Shown here one piece after another: positions 8,568 through 17,257 of a stretch of 64,000 bases of DNA (the first letter of the stretch is position 1; the number at the start of each line of letters is the position of its first letter). The DNA is from an uncultured Candidatus Saccharibacteria bacterium. GTDB taxonomy: Bacteria > Patescibacteriota > Saccharimonadia > Saccharimonadales > Saccharimonadaceae. The notes beneath the pieces were generated by a model. That model had not been told where the DNA came from and ran no database searches. It worked only from the letters and a program-made list of their open reading frames with translations. The stretch is taken from assembly GCA_937898545.1 (NCBI GenBank), contig CALEJV010000002.1, forward strand, positions 1 through 64,000, in the 5' to 3' direction. The translations under genes and the position numbers were made by a program.

Positions 8568-9212
8568 ATGAACGAAAAACAGCCACCAGCAAACGGAGAG
8601 CGGCAAGACCCGTCAAAATTGGCAGACCGGCTGCAAGAAAAGCTCAGCCGTATCTTAACAGAAAGACCCTTCGAGTATGCATGGTGGAGGCAGAGTGCTT
8701 TGCAGGAGCGTCGTATCCAAACCAACCCAGAGCTCAGCAAAGATGGTGAAACCAACGCCACCGAGCGTACGATATTCTTGACAGGCCGCGAGGGCGAGTA
8801 TATAGCGGTATTTGGCGTTGTGCCCTATAGTCTACCAATTGTTTCGGGCCCGACTGTCGCTATTATGGCGCCTGATGGTAAAGACTGGGTGGTGTATCGC
8901 TGTGGGGCAGATGCCAATGATAAATGGCAGGTCGTGCGCATCCACGGCACAGGCACCAAGCAATACAATGATGGAGAAGAATACACCTTCTTCCAACCCA
9001 CAGAGGGCGATAGCCAGCAGCACCCCTCGCACAAGAATGCCGACGCACAAGAGCTGAGAGACCTGATGAAGTTGATAGATACGTCACACTGCCGCACAGA
9101 GACACCACCTAAGAACGAGGCGAAGGCTTTGCTCGACCAGATTAAAAAGCTGCGCGAAGAGGTAGCCTATCAGATAAGCTCGCTACTCAAGCGTCTCTAC
9201 CTGAGTTCATAA
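8568..9212 (+). CDS. Unknown 214-aa soluble protein
   Basis: No family recognised. The ATG at 8568 follows AAAGGAG at 8556-8562 with 5-nt spacing; an in-frame upstream ATG at 8508 overlaps a TTGACA and is unlikely. The N-terminus is hydrophilic and disordered-looking, the middle has alternating hydrophobic strands (EYIAVFGVVPYSLPIV, WVVYRCGAD), and the C-terminus (KALLDQIKKLREEV) is a likely coiled coil. TTGACA at 8508-8513 is a -35 candidate; its -10 (CACTAT at 8531) is weak. No signal peptide, so probably cytoplasmic. Confidence 0.65.
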   Translation: MNEKQPPANGERQDPSKLADRLQEKLSRILTERPFEYAWWRQSALQERRIQTNPELSKDGETNATERTIFLTGREGEYIAVFGVVPYSLPIVSGPTVAIMAPDGKDWVVYRCGADANDKWQVVRIHGTGTKQYNDGEEYTFFQPTEGDSQQHPSHKNADAQELRDLMKLIDTSHCRTETPPKNEAKALLDQIKKLREEVAYQISSLLKRLYLSS

Positions 9213-9290
9213 TTTACTCATAACAACCCCTGTTTTCTCCTCAACCATGCTATACTATAAGCACAAGTTGCTAACACGAAAGGGGTCAGC

Positions 9291-9680
9291 ATGATCGCAA
9301 ACATCGACATTACTGGTATTGGCAAATACTCGCCAGACGAGCCAACCAAAAAATACATTCGCAAGAAGATCGGTGCGCTCGACCGCATGGTGTCGCGCCA
9401 CGCTCGCAAGACCGTGAGCGCTATGGTGCGCATCGAGGAGATCAATGGTGAGCATGGCAATAAGTATGAGGTAGAGGTGGTCATTACCGTGCCAGACCAA
9501 ACCATCAAGGCCAAAGACTCTACGCTCAACGTCCTGGCTGCTACCGACATCGTTGAGCGCAAACTGGCTGGCCAGTTGCGCAAATATAAGCAAAACCAGC
9601 TGCCGCACCTTGGTCGCCGTGGCCTTCTCGCTCGCTTCAAACGCAGCTTCGAGCGCGAACAGGATCATCCTGCGGAGTAG
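9291..9680 (+). CDS. hpf: Ribosome hibernation promoting factor (short HPF/RaiA)
   Basis: A 129-aa member of the HPF/YfiA family, which binds the 30S decoding region and stores inactive ribosomes in starvation. The N-terminal beta-alpha-beta pattern (IDITGIGKYSPDEPTKKYIRKKI) and NKYEVEVVITVPDQTIKAK strand region fit. It lacks the C-terminal dimerisation domain of long HPF but has a basic tail. An extended -10 (TGcTATACT, 9251-9256) and GAAAGGGG at 9278-9285 precede the ATG. Placement next to secA is a common order in Gram-positive bacteria. Confidence 0.9.
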   Translation: MIANIDITGIGKYSPDEPTKKYIRKKIGALDRMVSRHARKTVSAMVRIEEINGEHGNKYEVEVVITVPDQTIKAKDSTLNVLAATDIVERKLAGQLRKYKQNQLPHLGRRGLLARFKRSFEREQDHPAE

Positions 9681-9703
9681 GCGATAGGTAAGGCGCGCGA
9701 GCC

Positions 9704-9736
9704 AAGAGGCCGGTATCAGTCGGGTATCGGCCTCTT
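9704..9736 (+). terminator. Terminator hairpin between hpf and secA
   Basis: A 14-bp stem, AAGAGGCCGGTATC with GGTATCGGCCTCTT (two G-U pairs) around a 5-nt loop. The stem is strong but the following sequence is not T-rich. Confidence 0.6.
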
Positions 9737-9760
9737 GCTCATACTTTGTGTAGGCCACCC

Positions 9761-9789
9761 TTCCCAAATAGCCGCAAACCCGGTATAAT
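9761..9789 (+). promoter_or_regulatory. secA promoter
   Basis: TTCCCA at 9761-9766, 17-bp spacer, TATAAT at 9784-9789. The leader to the ATG at 9850 is about 55 nt and carries GCGAGGGAAG at about 9830-9839. Confidence 0.6.
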
Positions 9790-9849
9790 GAGGGGAGTTT
9801 TTTGAATTGAATGGCCGCTTAGAGAGGAAAGCGAGGGAAGTTTGACACC

Positions 9850-12480
9850 ATGGCAACAACACAGCAAAAAGCACTGACGAAGATTTTTGGCGATCCGCAA
9901 AAGCGGATCTTGAAGCGTCTGCAAAAGAAGGTAGACGAGATCAACAAGCTTGGGCCGAAATATAAAGCGCTCTCGGACGAAGAGCTGGCCAAGCAGACAG
10001 AGGTCCTTAAGCAGCGCCTACACAAGAAAGGTACGACGCTCGATACTATCCTGCCTGATGCCTTTGCAGTGGTGCGCGAGATGGCCGACCGGGTGATTGG
10101 CGAGCGGCACTATGATGTGCAGCTGATTGGCTCGATGGTGCTGCACGAAGGCAACGTTGCCGAGCTCAAGACCGGTGAAGGTAAGACCCTGATGTCCACG
10201 CTGGCAGCATACCTCAATGCGCTCGAGGGCAAGGGTGTGCACGTCGTGACCGTCAACGACTACTTGGCGCAGCGTGACGCTGGCTGGATGGGGCAGATCT
10301 ATAGCGCCCTAGGCATTAGCACTGGTGTGATTATCAACGAAGCGTCCTTCCTCTACGATGGCACGTACACCAACGAGAACCATACTGATCCACGCATGCA
10401 AAAGCTCCGCCCCTGTACACGGCGTGAAGCCTACGAGGCAGACATTACCTATGGGACAAACAATGAGTTTGGCTTCGATTATCTGCGCGACAATATGGTC
10501 AATGAGATTGGCCTAGTGCGCCAGCGCGAGCTCAACTTTGCCATTGTAGACGAGGTGGATTCTATCTTGATCGACGAAGCGCGCACCCCACTCATCATTA
10601 GTGCGCCCGCGGCCGAGAACCCTGATAGCTACTACCAATTTGCCAAGATTGCTGCCAAGCTTGTGCCAGAAGACTACCGTCTCGATGAGAAGCACACCAG
10701 TGTGGCACTAACAGACAGTGGCATCGACAAAGTGCAAAAACTCCTTGGTATAAAAAATTTGTACACCCCTGAGTATGTCCGCAGCGTTTACCACATCAAC
10801 CAAGCGCTGCGCGCACAGACACTCTTCCATCGGGACAAAAACTATGTGGTGACCAATGATGGCGAGGTTATCATCGTCGATGAGCACACTGGTCGCCTCA
10901 AGATCGGCAACCGCTATAACGAAGGCCTCCACCAGGCGATCGAAGCCAAAGAAGGCGTGCCCGTTCAGCAAGAGAGTATGACGTTGGCGACCATCTCCTT
11001 CCAGAATTTTTTCCGCCTATATAAGAAGCTCAGTGGTATGACCGGTACGGCCTTTACTGAGGCAGAGGAGTTCCAGCAGATCTATAGCCTGGATGTGGTG
11101 GTAGTGCCGCCCAACAAGCCGATTACCCGCAAAGACCACCAAGACCTTATTTACAAAACCGAAAAGGCTAAGCTCAAAGCTGTGGCGGCTGCCATCAAGA
11201 AGTACCATGAGCAAGGCCGGCCGGTGCTGGTGGGGTCGGGCTCGATTGCTAAAAATGAGCTGATCGCCCAGTGGCTGGACAAAGCGGGCATAAAGTATGA
11301 GATCCTCAATGCTAAGAATAATGAGCGTGAGGCCGAGATTGTGGCACACGCTGGCGAGAAGGGTGCCGTGACGCTAGCGACAAACATTGCGGGGCGTGGC
11401 ACAGACATCAAGCTTGGGCCGGGCGTGAAGGAGCTTGGTGGCTTGGTGGTGATCGGCAGTGAGCGGCATGAGTCGCGCCGGATCGACAACCAGCTGCGGG
11501 GCCGTGGTGGCCGCCAGGGCGACCCGGGTGACACCCAATTCTATGTCTCGACCGAAGACGATCTGATGCGGATCTTCCAGGGTGAGCGTATTGCTGGCCT
11601 GATGGAGCGCCTTGGAGTAGAAGAAAACATGGCTATTCAAAACAAAGCAGTCAGTAAGACGCTTGAGGCGGCGCAAAAGCGGGTTGAGGGCTTTAACTTT
11701 GATGCGCGCAAAAATGTTGTTCAGTACGACAACGTCATCAACCGCCACCGCAAAGTGGTCTACACTGTGCGACGCAAGATTCTCGATGGCGACAACATCA
11801 AGCCAGAAATTCAGCGCCTGCTGCGCACTGCAGTAGAGAGCCTTACAGAGGTACCAGCCAAGCAAAACCCGAAGTTTGCTGAGGAGTTTGGCGCGATCTT
11901 CCCACTGGATAAAGACGAGATTAAGAAAATCGGTGCCGAGAAGCGCGACCGTGTCCGGACTAAGATGGCACTCGATGCGGCGAAAAAATTGTATCAAGAC
12001 AAAGAAGACGAACTGGGTAGCGAGCTACTGCGCGGTATTGAGCGTGAAGTGTATCTGCAGGTGCTCGACACACTGTGGATGCAGCACCTAGAGAATATGC
12101 AGCACCTGCGTGAAGGAATCCACTGGCGCAGTGTGGGCCAGCGCGACCCGCTCGTGGAGTACCGCGCCGAGTCGCAAAAGCTGTTCGATAGCCTGCAGGC
12201 TAACCTCCGAGCTGAGGTTCTCCACGCGATCTACCAAGTGCGCAGGACAGATGCCATCACTCGCGAGGCAACCGACGACGAGCACGATACCGAGCTTACC
12301 CGCCTGGCTGAAACCTCGGTGGAGCGCGGCGTGAATGAAATCACGAGTGGGGAAGCGAATCGTGACCACGACTTTACCAAAACAAAAGCGGCACCAACTA
12401 CTGCCGACGTCAACCGCAAACGTAACGCCGCCCGCAAGAAAAAGAAAGCCCAGCGGCAGAATCGCAAAAAGAACCGCTAA
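9850..12480 (+). CDS. secA: Preprotein translocase ATPase SecA
   Basis: Motor ATPase (876 aa) that drives unfolded preproteins through SecYEG. Landmarks in order: Walker A (KTGEGKT), VNDYLAQRD, Walker B region (VDEVDSILIDEARTP), SGMTGTAFTEAEEF, NIAGRGTDIKLG and RRIDNQLRGRGGRQGDPG, in which the usual Ser of GRSGRQGDPG is Gly. The C-terminus lacks the zinc-binding SEC-C motif and ends in a Lys/Arg/Asn-rich tail instead. The stop codon abuts the ATG of the M16 peptidase, so both are probably translated from one message. Confidence 0.97.
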   Translation: MATTQQKALTKIFGDPQKRILKRLQKKVDEINKLGPKYKALSDEELAKQTEVLKQRLHKKGTTLDTILPDAFAVVREMADRVIGERHYDVQLIGSMVLHEGNVAELKTGEGKTLMSTLAAYLNALEGKGVHVVTVNDYLAQRDAGWMGQIYSALGISTGVIINEASFLYDGTYTNENHTDPRMQKLRPCTRREAYEADITYGTNNEFGFDYLRDNMVNEIGLVRQRELNFAIVDEVDSILIDEARTPLIISAPAAENPDSYYQFAKIAAKLVPEDYRLDEKHTSVALTDSGIDKVQKLLGIKNLYTPEYVRSVYHINQALRAQTLFHRDKNYVVTNDGEVIIVDEHTGRLKIGNRYNEGLHQAIEAKEGVPVQQESMTLATISFQNFFRLYKKLSGMTGTAFTEAEEFQQIYSLDVVVVPPNKPITRKDHQDLIYKTEKAKLKAVAAAIKKYHEQGRPVLVGSGSIAKNELIAQWLDKAGIKYEILNAKNNEREAEIVAHAGEKGAVTLATNIAGRGTDIKLGPGVKELGGLVVIGSERHESRRIDNQLRGRGGRQGDPGDTQFYVSTEDDLMRIFQGERIAGLMERLGVEENMAIQNKAVSKTLEAAQKRVEGFNFDARKNVVQYDNVINRHRKVVYTVRRKILDGDNIKPEIQRLLRTAVESLTEVPAKQNPKFAEEFGAIFPLDKDEIKKIGAEKRDRVRTKMALDAAKKLYQDKEDELGSELLRGIEREVYLQVLDTLWMQHLENMQHLREGIHWRSVGQRDPLVEYRAESQKLFDSLQANLRAEVLHAIYQVRRTDAITREATDDEHDTELTRLAETSVERGVNEITSGEANRDHDFTKTKAAPTTADVNRKRNAARKKKKAQRQNRKKNR

Positions 12481-13767
12481 ATGCAGCACACAGTAACAGA
12501 GGTCAGGCTAAAGAATGGTGCCTGTGGCCTTCTCATCGACGTGCCTGGCGCAACCGTGATGAGCTTCCAGTTCCAATTTCGGGCGGGCAACCGTTATGTT
12601 GCGAGCAAGGACATCTACGAGACGGCGCACATTATGGAGCATATGGCCTTTGGTGCCAATGCTCAGTTTGCGAGCGAGCATGAGTACGAGGCAGAGTTTA
12701 TTAAAAACGGTGCCTACCACAATGCCTGGACGAGCGACCTGTCTATGGTGTATGTGGCGGACTGTGCGGACTTTGAGTGGGAGCGTATTTTGCAGTTGCA
12801 GCAGGTGGCCATTACGCAGCCAAAGTTCAACCAGACGGAACTCGAGGCGGAGAAGGGCAACGTGCGCAGCGAGCTTGTCGGCTATCTTAACAATCATAAC
12901 CGAGTGCTGTGGCCCAAGATCCAGCAGCTACTGGGGAATGACATCTACACCTTCCACCAGCGCGTGCGCACCATTGCCCACGTGCAGCTGAGCGATATTC
13001 AGGAACACTACCGGCGCACCCACACCAGCGACAACCTTCGATTTGTCATTGCTGGCAAAATGGCGGGGCGCAAGGCGCAAATCAAGCGTATGATCGAGAG
13101 CTGGCAACTGCCGCGTGGTGAGCGCTTTGCGGTGCCGCACGACGAACTTCACAGTGGTAAACCTACCCTCATCCGTCGCAAAGAGGCCAGTAACCTTACC
13201 TTTGGCTGGTCGATGGAGATCCCGCGCGAGCTTAGCGACAAAGAAGACGCCGCGCTCGACTGCCTCAACCACATCCTCACCGGCACGATGCACTCGCGCA
13301 TCTTTGGTAAGGCGCGCAAGCAGGGCATGGCCTATGGGATGTTTAGTGATGGCTCGGTGGGCAAATATGAGAGCAGCTGGGACTTTGGTGGCGAGGTGGA
13401 GTGCGACAAGGCAGAGCGGCTCTTTAGCCTGATTGTCAGTGAGCTCCAGGCGGTACTGCGCGGTGAGATTACCGAGGCCGAGCTGGAGGCAGCCAAATCC
13501 TATGGCTTGGGGCGTTACCAAATGGGGGCGCAAACAGTAGCGCAGATTAGCGGGTTCTACACCAGCCGTTTCTTCTGGGATGGGTATGTGAAGGACTATG
13601 CCAAGGTGCCACAAGAGATCAAAGGTACGACCCTTGAGCAAATGAACGCCGTAGCACGTGAATTCATTGCCGCTAATACTTGGGCACTCGCTGGCGTAAG
13701 CAGTGGTGAGCGTAGCGACATCGTGCGGCTGGGCGAGCAGCTGGAAGGGCTGTTTGCACAAAAATAA
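12481..13767 (+). CDS. M16 family (insulinase/pitrilysin-like) zinc peptidase
   Basis: A 428-aa protein with the inverted zinc motif HxxEH (H50-I-M-E53-H54) and downstream acidic ligands around E124 and E131, so the catalytic half appears intact. The C-terminal half is the non-catalytic M16 domain, giving the two-domain length of bacterial processing-peptidase-like members. There is no signal peptide, implying a cytoplasmic role such as degrading short peptides. It starts on the base after the secA stop; whether it helps clear signal peptides is a guess from position only. Confidence 0.88.
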   Translation: MQHTVTEVRLKNGACGLLIDVPGATVMSFQFQFRAGNRYVASKDIYETAHIMEHMAFGANAQFASEHEYEAEFIKNGAYHNAWTSDLSMVYVADCADFEWERILQLQQVAITQPKFNQTELEAEKGNVRSELVGYLNNHNRVLWPKIQQLLGNDIYTFHQRVRTIAHVQLSDIQEHYRRTHTSDNLRFVIAGKMAGRKAQIKRMIESWQLPRGERFAVPHDELHSGKPTLIRRKEASNLTFGWSMEIPRELSDKEDAALDCLNHILTGTMHSRIFGKARKQGMAYGMFSDGSVGKYESSWDFGGEVECDKAERLFSLIVSELQAVLRGEITEAELEAAKSYGLGRYQMGAQTVAQISGFYTSRFFWDGYVKDYAKVPQEIKGTTLEQMNAVAREFIAANTWALAGVSSGERSDIVRLGEQLEGLFAQK

Positions 13768-13790
13768 CCGATACGTTATCGGCTTTGTTG
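13768..13790 (+). terminator. Terminator after secA/M16 operon
   Basis: CCGATA-cgt-TATCGG begins on the base after the stop codon and is followed by CTTTGTTG. The stem is short but well placed. Confidence 0.5.
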
Positions 13791-13884
13791 TAGCTGTATC
13801 AGTGATAGCAATGCTCGGATTGAGATGGCTGGCTTCTCTCTGTTGGTTTCTGCTTTTCGCCTCCTTAATCAATAAAATCAACGC

Positions 13885-13925
13885 AAAAACTCCTTCTTGG
13901 CTAATTAAAGTAGGCCAAGAAGGAG
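13885..13925 (-). terminator. Terminator of the minus-strand gene at 14 kb
   Basis: A perfect 12-bp stem (CTCCTTCTTGGC with GCCAAGAAGGAG, 12-nt loop). On the minus strand it is followed by TTTTTG, making a textbook intrinsic terminator for the gene at 13959-14349. Confidence 0.8.
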
Positions 13926-13958
13926 CTCTGTGTTTATGTTATGTCTCGGATAGTCAAA

Positions 13959-14349
13959 CTATAGTGGTGTCGAGTAAGCGCGAAGTGCTAGTGCTGCCTC
14001 GATTTCGGCGTTTGTTGCGGTGTGTGGTAAATCAAGTGTGTCACATAGCGCGTTAATTTCCACCTGGAGAGCTGCGGCGAAGACGTCATCATCGGATGCC
14101 TCGGGAGGTAGGCCAAGTTCGGCACACACCTCTGGTGACCTATGAGAAGAAAATACATCTCCCATTTTTTCGCTTATTCTATCCTTGCTGCCTGGGATAT
14201 AATTGATAACACGAAGATATGCCTCATCGGCTGCTTCCTGTGCAATGCGCTTATTTCGGTATTCCAGCACTTCTTGCTGGTGTTAGGTCTTGGGGTTTTT
14301 CTAGTTCACTGCTAGAAGTAGTAGAGGAGGTAAATTCATTATTATTCAT
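13959..14349 (-). pseudogene. Unknown small protein, probably frameshifted
   Basis: A clear promoter places the start at the ATG at 14349, giving MNNNEFTSSTTSSSE... that ends after 32 codons. The main downstream frame (EYRNKRIAQEAADEAYL...RAYSTPL, to 13959) has no start except a GTG at 14270 without ribosome binding site. Removing one base around the CTAACACC segment near 14287 joins the two into one protein of about 129 aa. The body is acidic, helical and Ala-rich, with no family recognised. Terminator and promoter are intact, so the frameshift is recent, programmed, or a sequence error. A translationally coupled pair is the alternative. Confidence 0.5.
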
Positions 14350-14354
14350 AGTAG

Positions 14355-14383
14355 ATTCTACTTTATCAGATAGTTGGTAGCAA
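14355..14383 (-). promoter_or_regulatory. Leaderless promoter of the 14-kb gene
   Basis: On the minus strand TTGCTA (14383-14378), exactly 17 bp, then TAGAAT (14360-14355). The ATG at 14349 is 5 nt beyond the -10 box. Confidence 0.65.
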
Positions 14384-14427
14384 GGCAAGAGCCTTTTGTT
14401 TGAGGGTCAACATGTACATGGTACACT

Positions 14428-15378
14428 TTAGCCTGCGCGGTACACTGCCATCTTCGTGTTGAGCAGCTTGTTCATCTCGGTGAGGCCGCTGTCCTTCTTG
14501 TGGAGGACGCCGTCGTCGATGACGTATGTCTCGGCTTTGCTATCTCTGTTGTCGGGCATTTTGGGCGCAGTGTTTTGCCCGCTGTACTTGCTGCGGCTCG
14601 TTAGGTCGCTGTGAGTGCGGTAGTATTGAGCGGCTTTGAGACGGTGGTCTTTGACCGCTTGGTAATACGTGAGGTATTCGGTACCGAGCTTGCGTACATT
14701 GTCATTTTCGCTGATGTTTTGCATTTTTTTGGCTTGCTCTATGCACGAGCCGTAGGTCTTGCTTGCTTCCTTTTCGATCTCGCTATCGGTTAGTGCAGGA
14801 GCGCTCGTAAGCGCTGTGCTGCCACCCTTGCGGAAGTCAAAGTTGAGAATCTGGCGGTTGAGCACGCGAGTGTCAGCGCACTCTTTGATAAAGGTGGCGA
14901 CGGTGGAGTAGTAGCTCGGCAGCTTGCCCAGTGCAGTGACGGCTTCGTCCGTCTCGCGCTTGTACTGCTCGTACGCACGCTTGATGTCTTCGTCGTGCAC
15001 GGCGCGTGAGCTACCAAGCTTGCTTATGAGTTCTTTGCGGTTGTCTGCAAATGCTTTGGTGTCGATCGTCTCACCACGAGAAAGTGGCTGCAGCAGGCGA
15101 TCCTCGGTGCGGCTATGGGTGCGGATGAGCGCCTGAGCGTCTTGCAAGTCTTTGCGGCTTGGTGGTGTAGACTGCATGGCTACAACGATGATAATGACGA
15201 TGACTAGCACAATGCCCGCCGCGCCAGCAATCAGCCCATACAGCAGTTTCTTGTTTGCGAGCAATGGATTACCCGAGTGGGGCGGTGTATTGCTAGGCTG
15301 CGATGCGTTTATATTCATGGTGTTCGTTGGCGAGGTCATAGCTGGTTGGTTATGGCTAGGAGTGGGCTGAGTGTCCAT
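14428..15378 (-). CDS. Membrane-anchored extracellular protein, unknown
   Basis: A 316-aa protein with a Pro/Ser/Thr/Asn-rich cytoplasmic N-terminus (about 44 aa), one strong transmembrane helix (about 46-68, LLYGLIAGAAGIVLVIVIII) and a mostly helical, charged extracellular domain with two Cys (ECAD and YGSCIE) that may form a disulfide. AAAGGA precedes the ATG by 8 nt. No known domain was recognised. The type II anchor layout (Pro-rich start, one helix, outside domain) recurs in this genome, for example at 31887 and 3772. Confidence 0.8.
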   Translation of the reverse strand: MDTQPTPSHNQPAMTSPTNTMNINASQPSNTPPHSGNPLLANKKLLYGLIAGAAGIVLVIVIIIVVAMQSTPPSRKDLQDAQALIRTHSRTEDRLLQPLSRGETIDTKAFADNRKELISKLGSSRAVHDEDIKRAYEQYKRETDEAVTALGKLPSYYSTVATFIKECADTRVLNRQILNFDFRKGGSTALTSAPALTDSEIEKEASKTYGSCIEQAKKMQNISENDNVRKLGTEYLTYYQAVKDHRLKAAQYYRTHSDLTSRSKYSGQNTAPKMPDNRDSKAETYVIDDGVLHKKDSGLTEMNKLLNTKMAVYRAG

Positions 15379-15431
15379 TGCTTGTGTCCTTTATCTTCGT
15401 TGTTGATACTCAAATTAACTATAGACTATAT

Positions 15432-15459
15432 ATTATAGCAATAGTTGCAGTGAGCGCAA
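15432..15459 (-). promoter_or_regulatory. Promoter of the 316-aa membrane protein gene
   Basis: TTGCGC (15459-15454), 16-bp spacer, TATAAT (15437-15432) on the minus strand, with TGC directly before the -10 box. The leader is about 50 nt and includes AAAGGA. Confidence 0.6.
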
Positions 15460-15680
15460 ATTGACGGAGGAAGAGCTGTTGCGGCGCATTGTGTTTGGTG
15501 GTATGCCAATGTGATCTCTATATAAGAAATACACAAAAAATCAACAAGACCGCTACAGAAGTGGAGTCACCGTCCATCGATGGGAATGACGAGGGAGTAC
15601 CAAGAACAAGGGCAGTATGATACACTCTCTGACCTCTGTATATTCTGTGTTTTGGGTGCTGTGTATGCTATAATGGCGGT

Positions 15681-17027
15681 ATGAAAGTTGCGATTGCTGG
15701 GTACGACGTTGAGGGTCGTGCGACGTATGATTATGCGCGGCAGGTGTGGCCTGCGGCGGAGATTGTGATAGCCGATGAGCGGCGCATTACTGATGTGCTG
15801 CCTGGGGTGGTGGATGTATTGACAGGCCCAGATGCCTTTGCTCAGCTGGGCGATGCCGATATCGTCATGCGCACCCCTGGGCTGGCACCGTGGCGGATCG
15901 AGACGGACGGCACAGTGTGGTCGGCCACGAATGAGTTCTTCGCACGCTGCCCCGCGCCGATCATTGGTGTGACAGGCACGAAGGGCAAGGGTACAACGGT
16001 GAGCCTCATCGCTGCTATGCTGCAAGCCCTTGGGCGCACCGTCCATGTGGTGGGTAATATTGGCCGGCCAGCTCTGGCACAGCTGGGGCAGATTGGCCCA
16101 GACGATGTGGTGGTATATGAGCTGAGCAGCTTCCAATTGTGGGATGCCGAGCGCTCACCGCAGATCGCGGTGGTGCTGATGATTGAGCCCGACCATCTCG
16201 ACAAACACGTTAATTTTGCCGAGTATGTCGATGCCAAGGCGAACATTCGGCGGCACCAGCGGCCAGGCGATGTGTGTATTTATCATCCGAGCAATCCATA
16301 TGCTGCGCAGATTGCTGAGTCGCTTGACACGGACGTTGCGCGTGGCAGCCTGGGTACGCCGCCACCAGCGTATCGCTATGGCACGCCAGACGATGGGCTG
16401 GTGTATGTGAAAGATGGTGCCTTTTGGCAGGGTGAGCGGCGGCTTTGCGCAACAGACCGCCTACAATTGCCAGGTGCGCACAATATTGAGAATGCCTGTG
16501 CTGCGCTGAGCGCAGTGCTCGCCTTCGATCCGCAGGCTGTGCCGCAGCGTCTAGCGGAGGGGCTGGCGAGCTTTACTGGTTTGCCACATCGCTTAGCCTT
16601 CGTAGCAGAGCAGGATGAAGTACGTTATTATGATGACAGTATTGCTACCACACCGGGCAGTGCCATTGCAGCGCTGCGTGCCTTTGCGGAGCCCAAAGTT
16701 CTCATCGTTGGTGGGGCAGACAAAGGTGGTGATTACGAGCCACTCGCACAAGAGGTGTATGATCAGGGTGAGTCTGTCCGCGCTGTCATTACGATGGGGG
16801 CGAATGCTTCGGCGATTGCAGCGGTATTACAAAATTATGATGTTGCTGCACCTATCATAACACTTGGTAGTGTGCCTATGACAGAGGTCGTGGATACCGC
16901 TAAGCAGCAGGCTAAGCCTGGTGATGTCGTCATCCTAAGCCCCGCTGCCGCGAGCTTTGACCAATACCGTAGCTATGCCGACCGTGGTGAGCAATTTATT
17001 GCAGCGGTGCAGGGCAGTGAAGCATAA
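15681..17027 (+). CDS. murD: UDP-N-acetylmuramoylalanine-D-glutamate ligase
   Basis: Cytoplasmic Mur ligase (448 aa) adding D-Glu to UDP-MurNAc-L-Ala in peptidoglycan precursor synthesis. The ATP-binding P-loop GVTGTKGKGTT, YELSSFQLW, the EPDHLDKH segment, and the C-terminal substrate-binding YYDDSIATTPGSAIAAL with VGGADKGGDY are all present, as is the N-terminal Rossmann-like UDP-binding domain. TATAAT at 15669-15674, preceded by TG, lies exactly 6 nt before the ATG, so the message should be leaderless. It stands apart from other mur genes. Confidence 0.95.
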   Translation: MKVAIAGYDVEGRATYDYARQVWPAAEIVIADERRITDVLPGVVDVLTGPDAFAQLGDADIVMRTPGLAPWRIETDGTVWSATNEFFARCPAPIIGVTGTKGKGTTVSLIAAMLQALGRTVHVVGNIGRPALAQLGQIGPDDVVVYELSSFQLWDAERSPQIAVVLMIEPDHLDKHVNFAEYVDAKANIRRHQRPGDVCIYHPSNPYAAQIAESLDTDVARGSLGTPPPAYRYGTPDDGLVYVKDGAFWQGERRLCATDRLQLPGAHNIENACAALSAVLAFDPQAVPQRLAEGLASFTGLPHRLAFVAEQDEVRYYDDSIATTPGSAIAALRAFAEPKVLIVGGADKGGDYEPLAQEVYDQGESVRAVITMGANASAIAAVLQNYDVAAPIITLGSVPMTEVVDTAKQQAKPGDVVILSPAAASFDQYRSYADRGEQFIAAVQGSEA

Positions 17028-17181
17028 GCCGCTTTTTGTTTTTTTGCATCCGCATGTCTTAGGCCTTGTAAGAATGAATATAACTCCAGAATATTCATTT
17101 CTTGGCCAAGAATTGCTCGCAGCTATGATGTGCAATGTGTACTCCGAATGAAGTAATGATCTTGGCGGGAAAAGGGCTATT

Positions 17182-17208
17182 TTGCGATTGAGCAGGATAT
17201 ACTATAAT
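17182..17208 (+). promoter_or_regulatory. Promoter of the M48 protease gene
   Basis: TTGCGA at 17182-17187 and TATAAT at 17203-17208 with a short 15-bp spacer; TATACT at 17198 overlaps. The leader is about 45 nt and contains AAGGA. Confidence 0.5.
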
Positions 17209-17257
17209 ATATACAAATAACTATATAACTGATACAAGATAAGGAATCGATAGCCCA

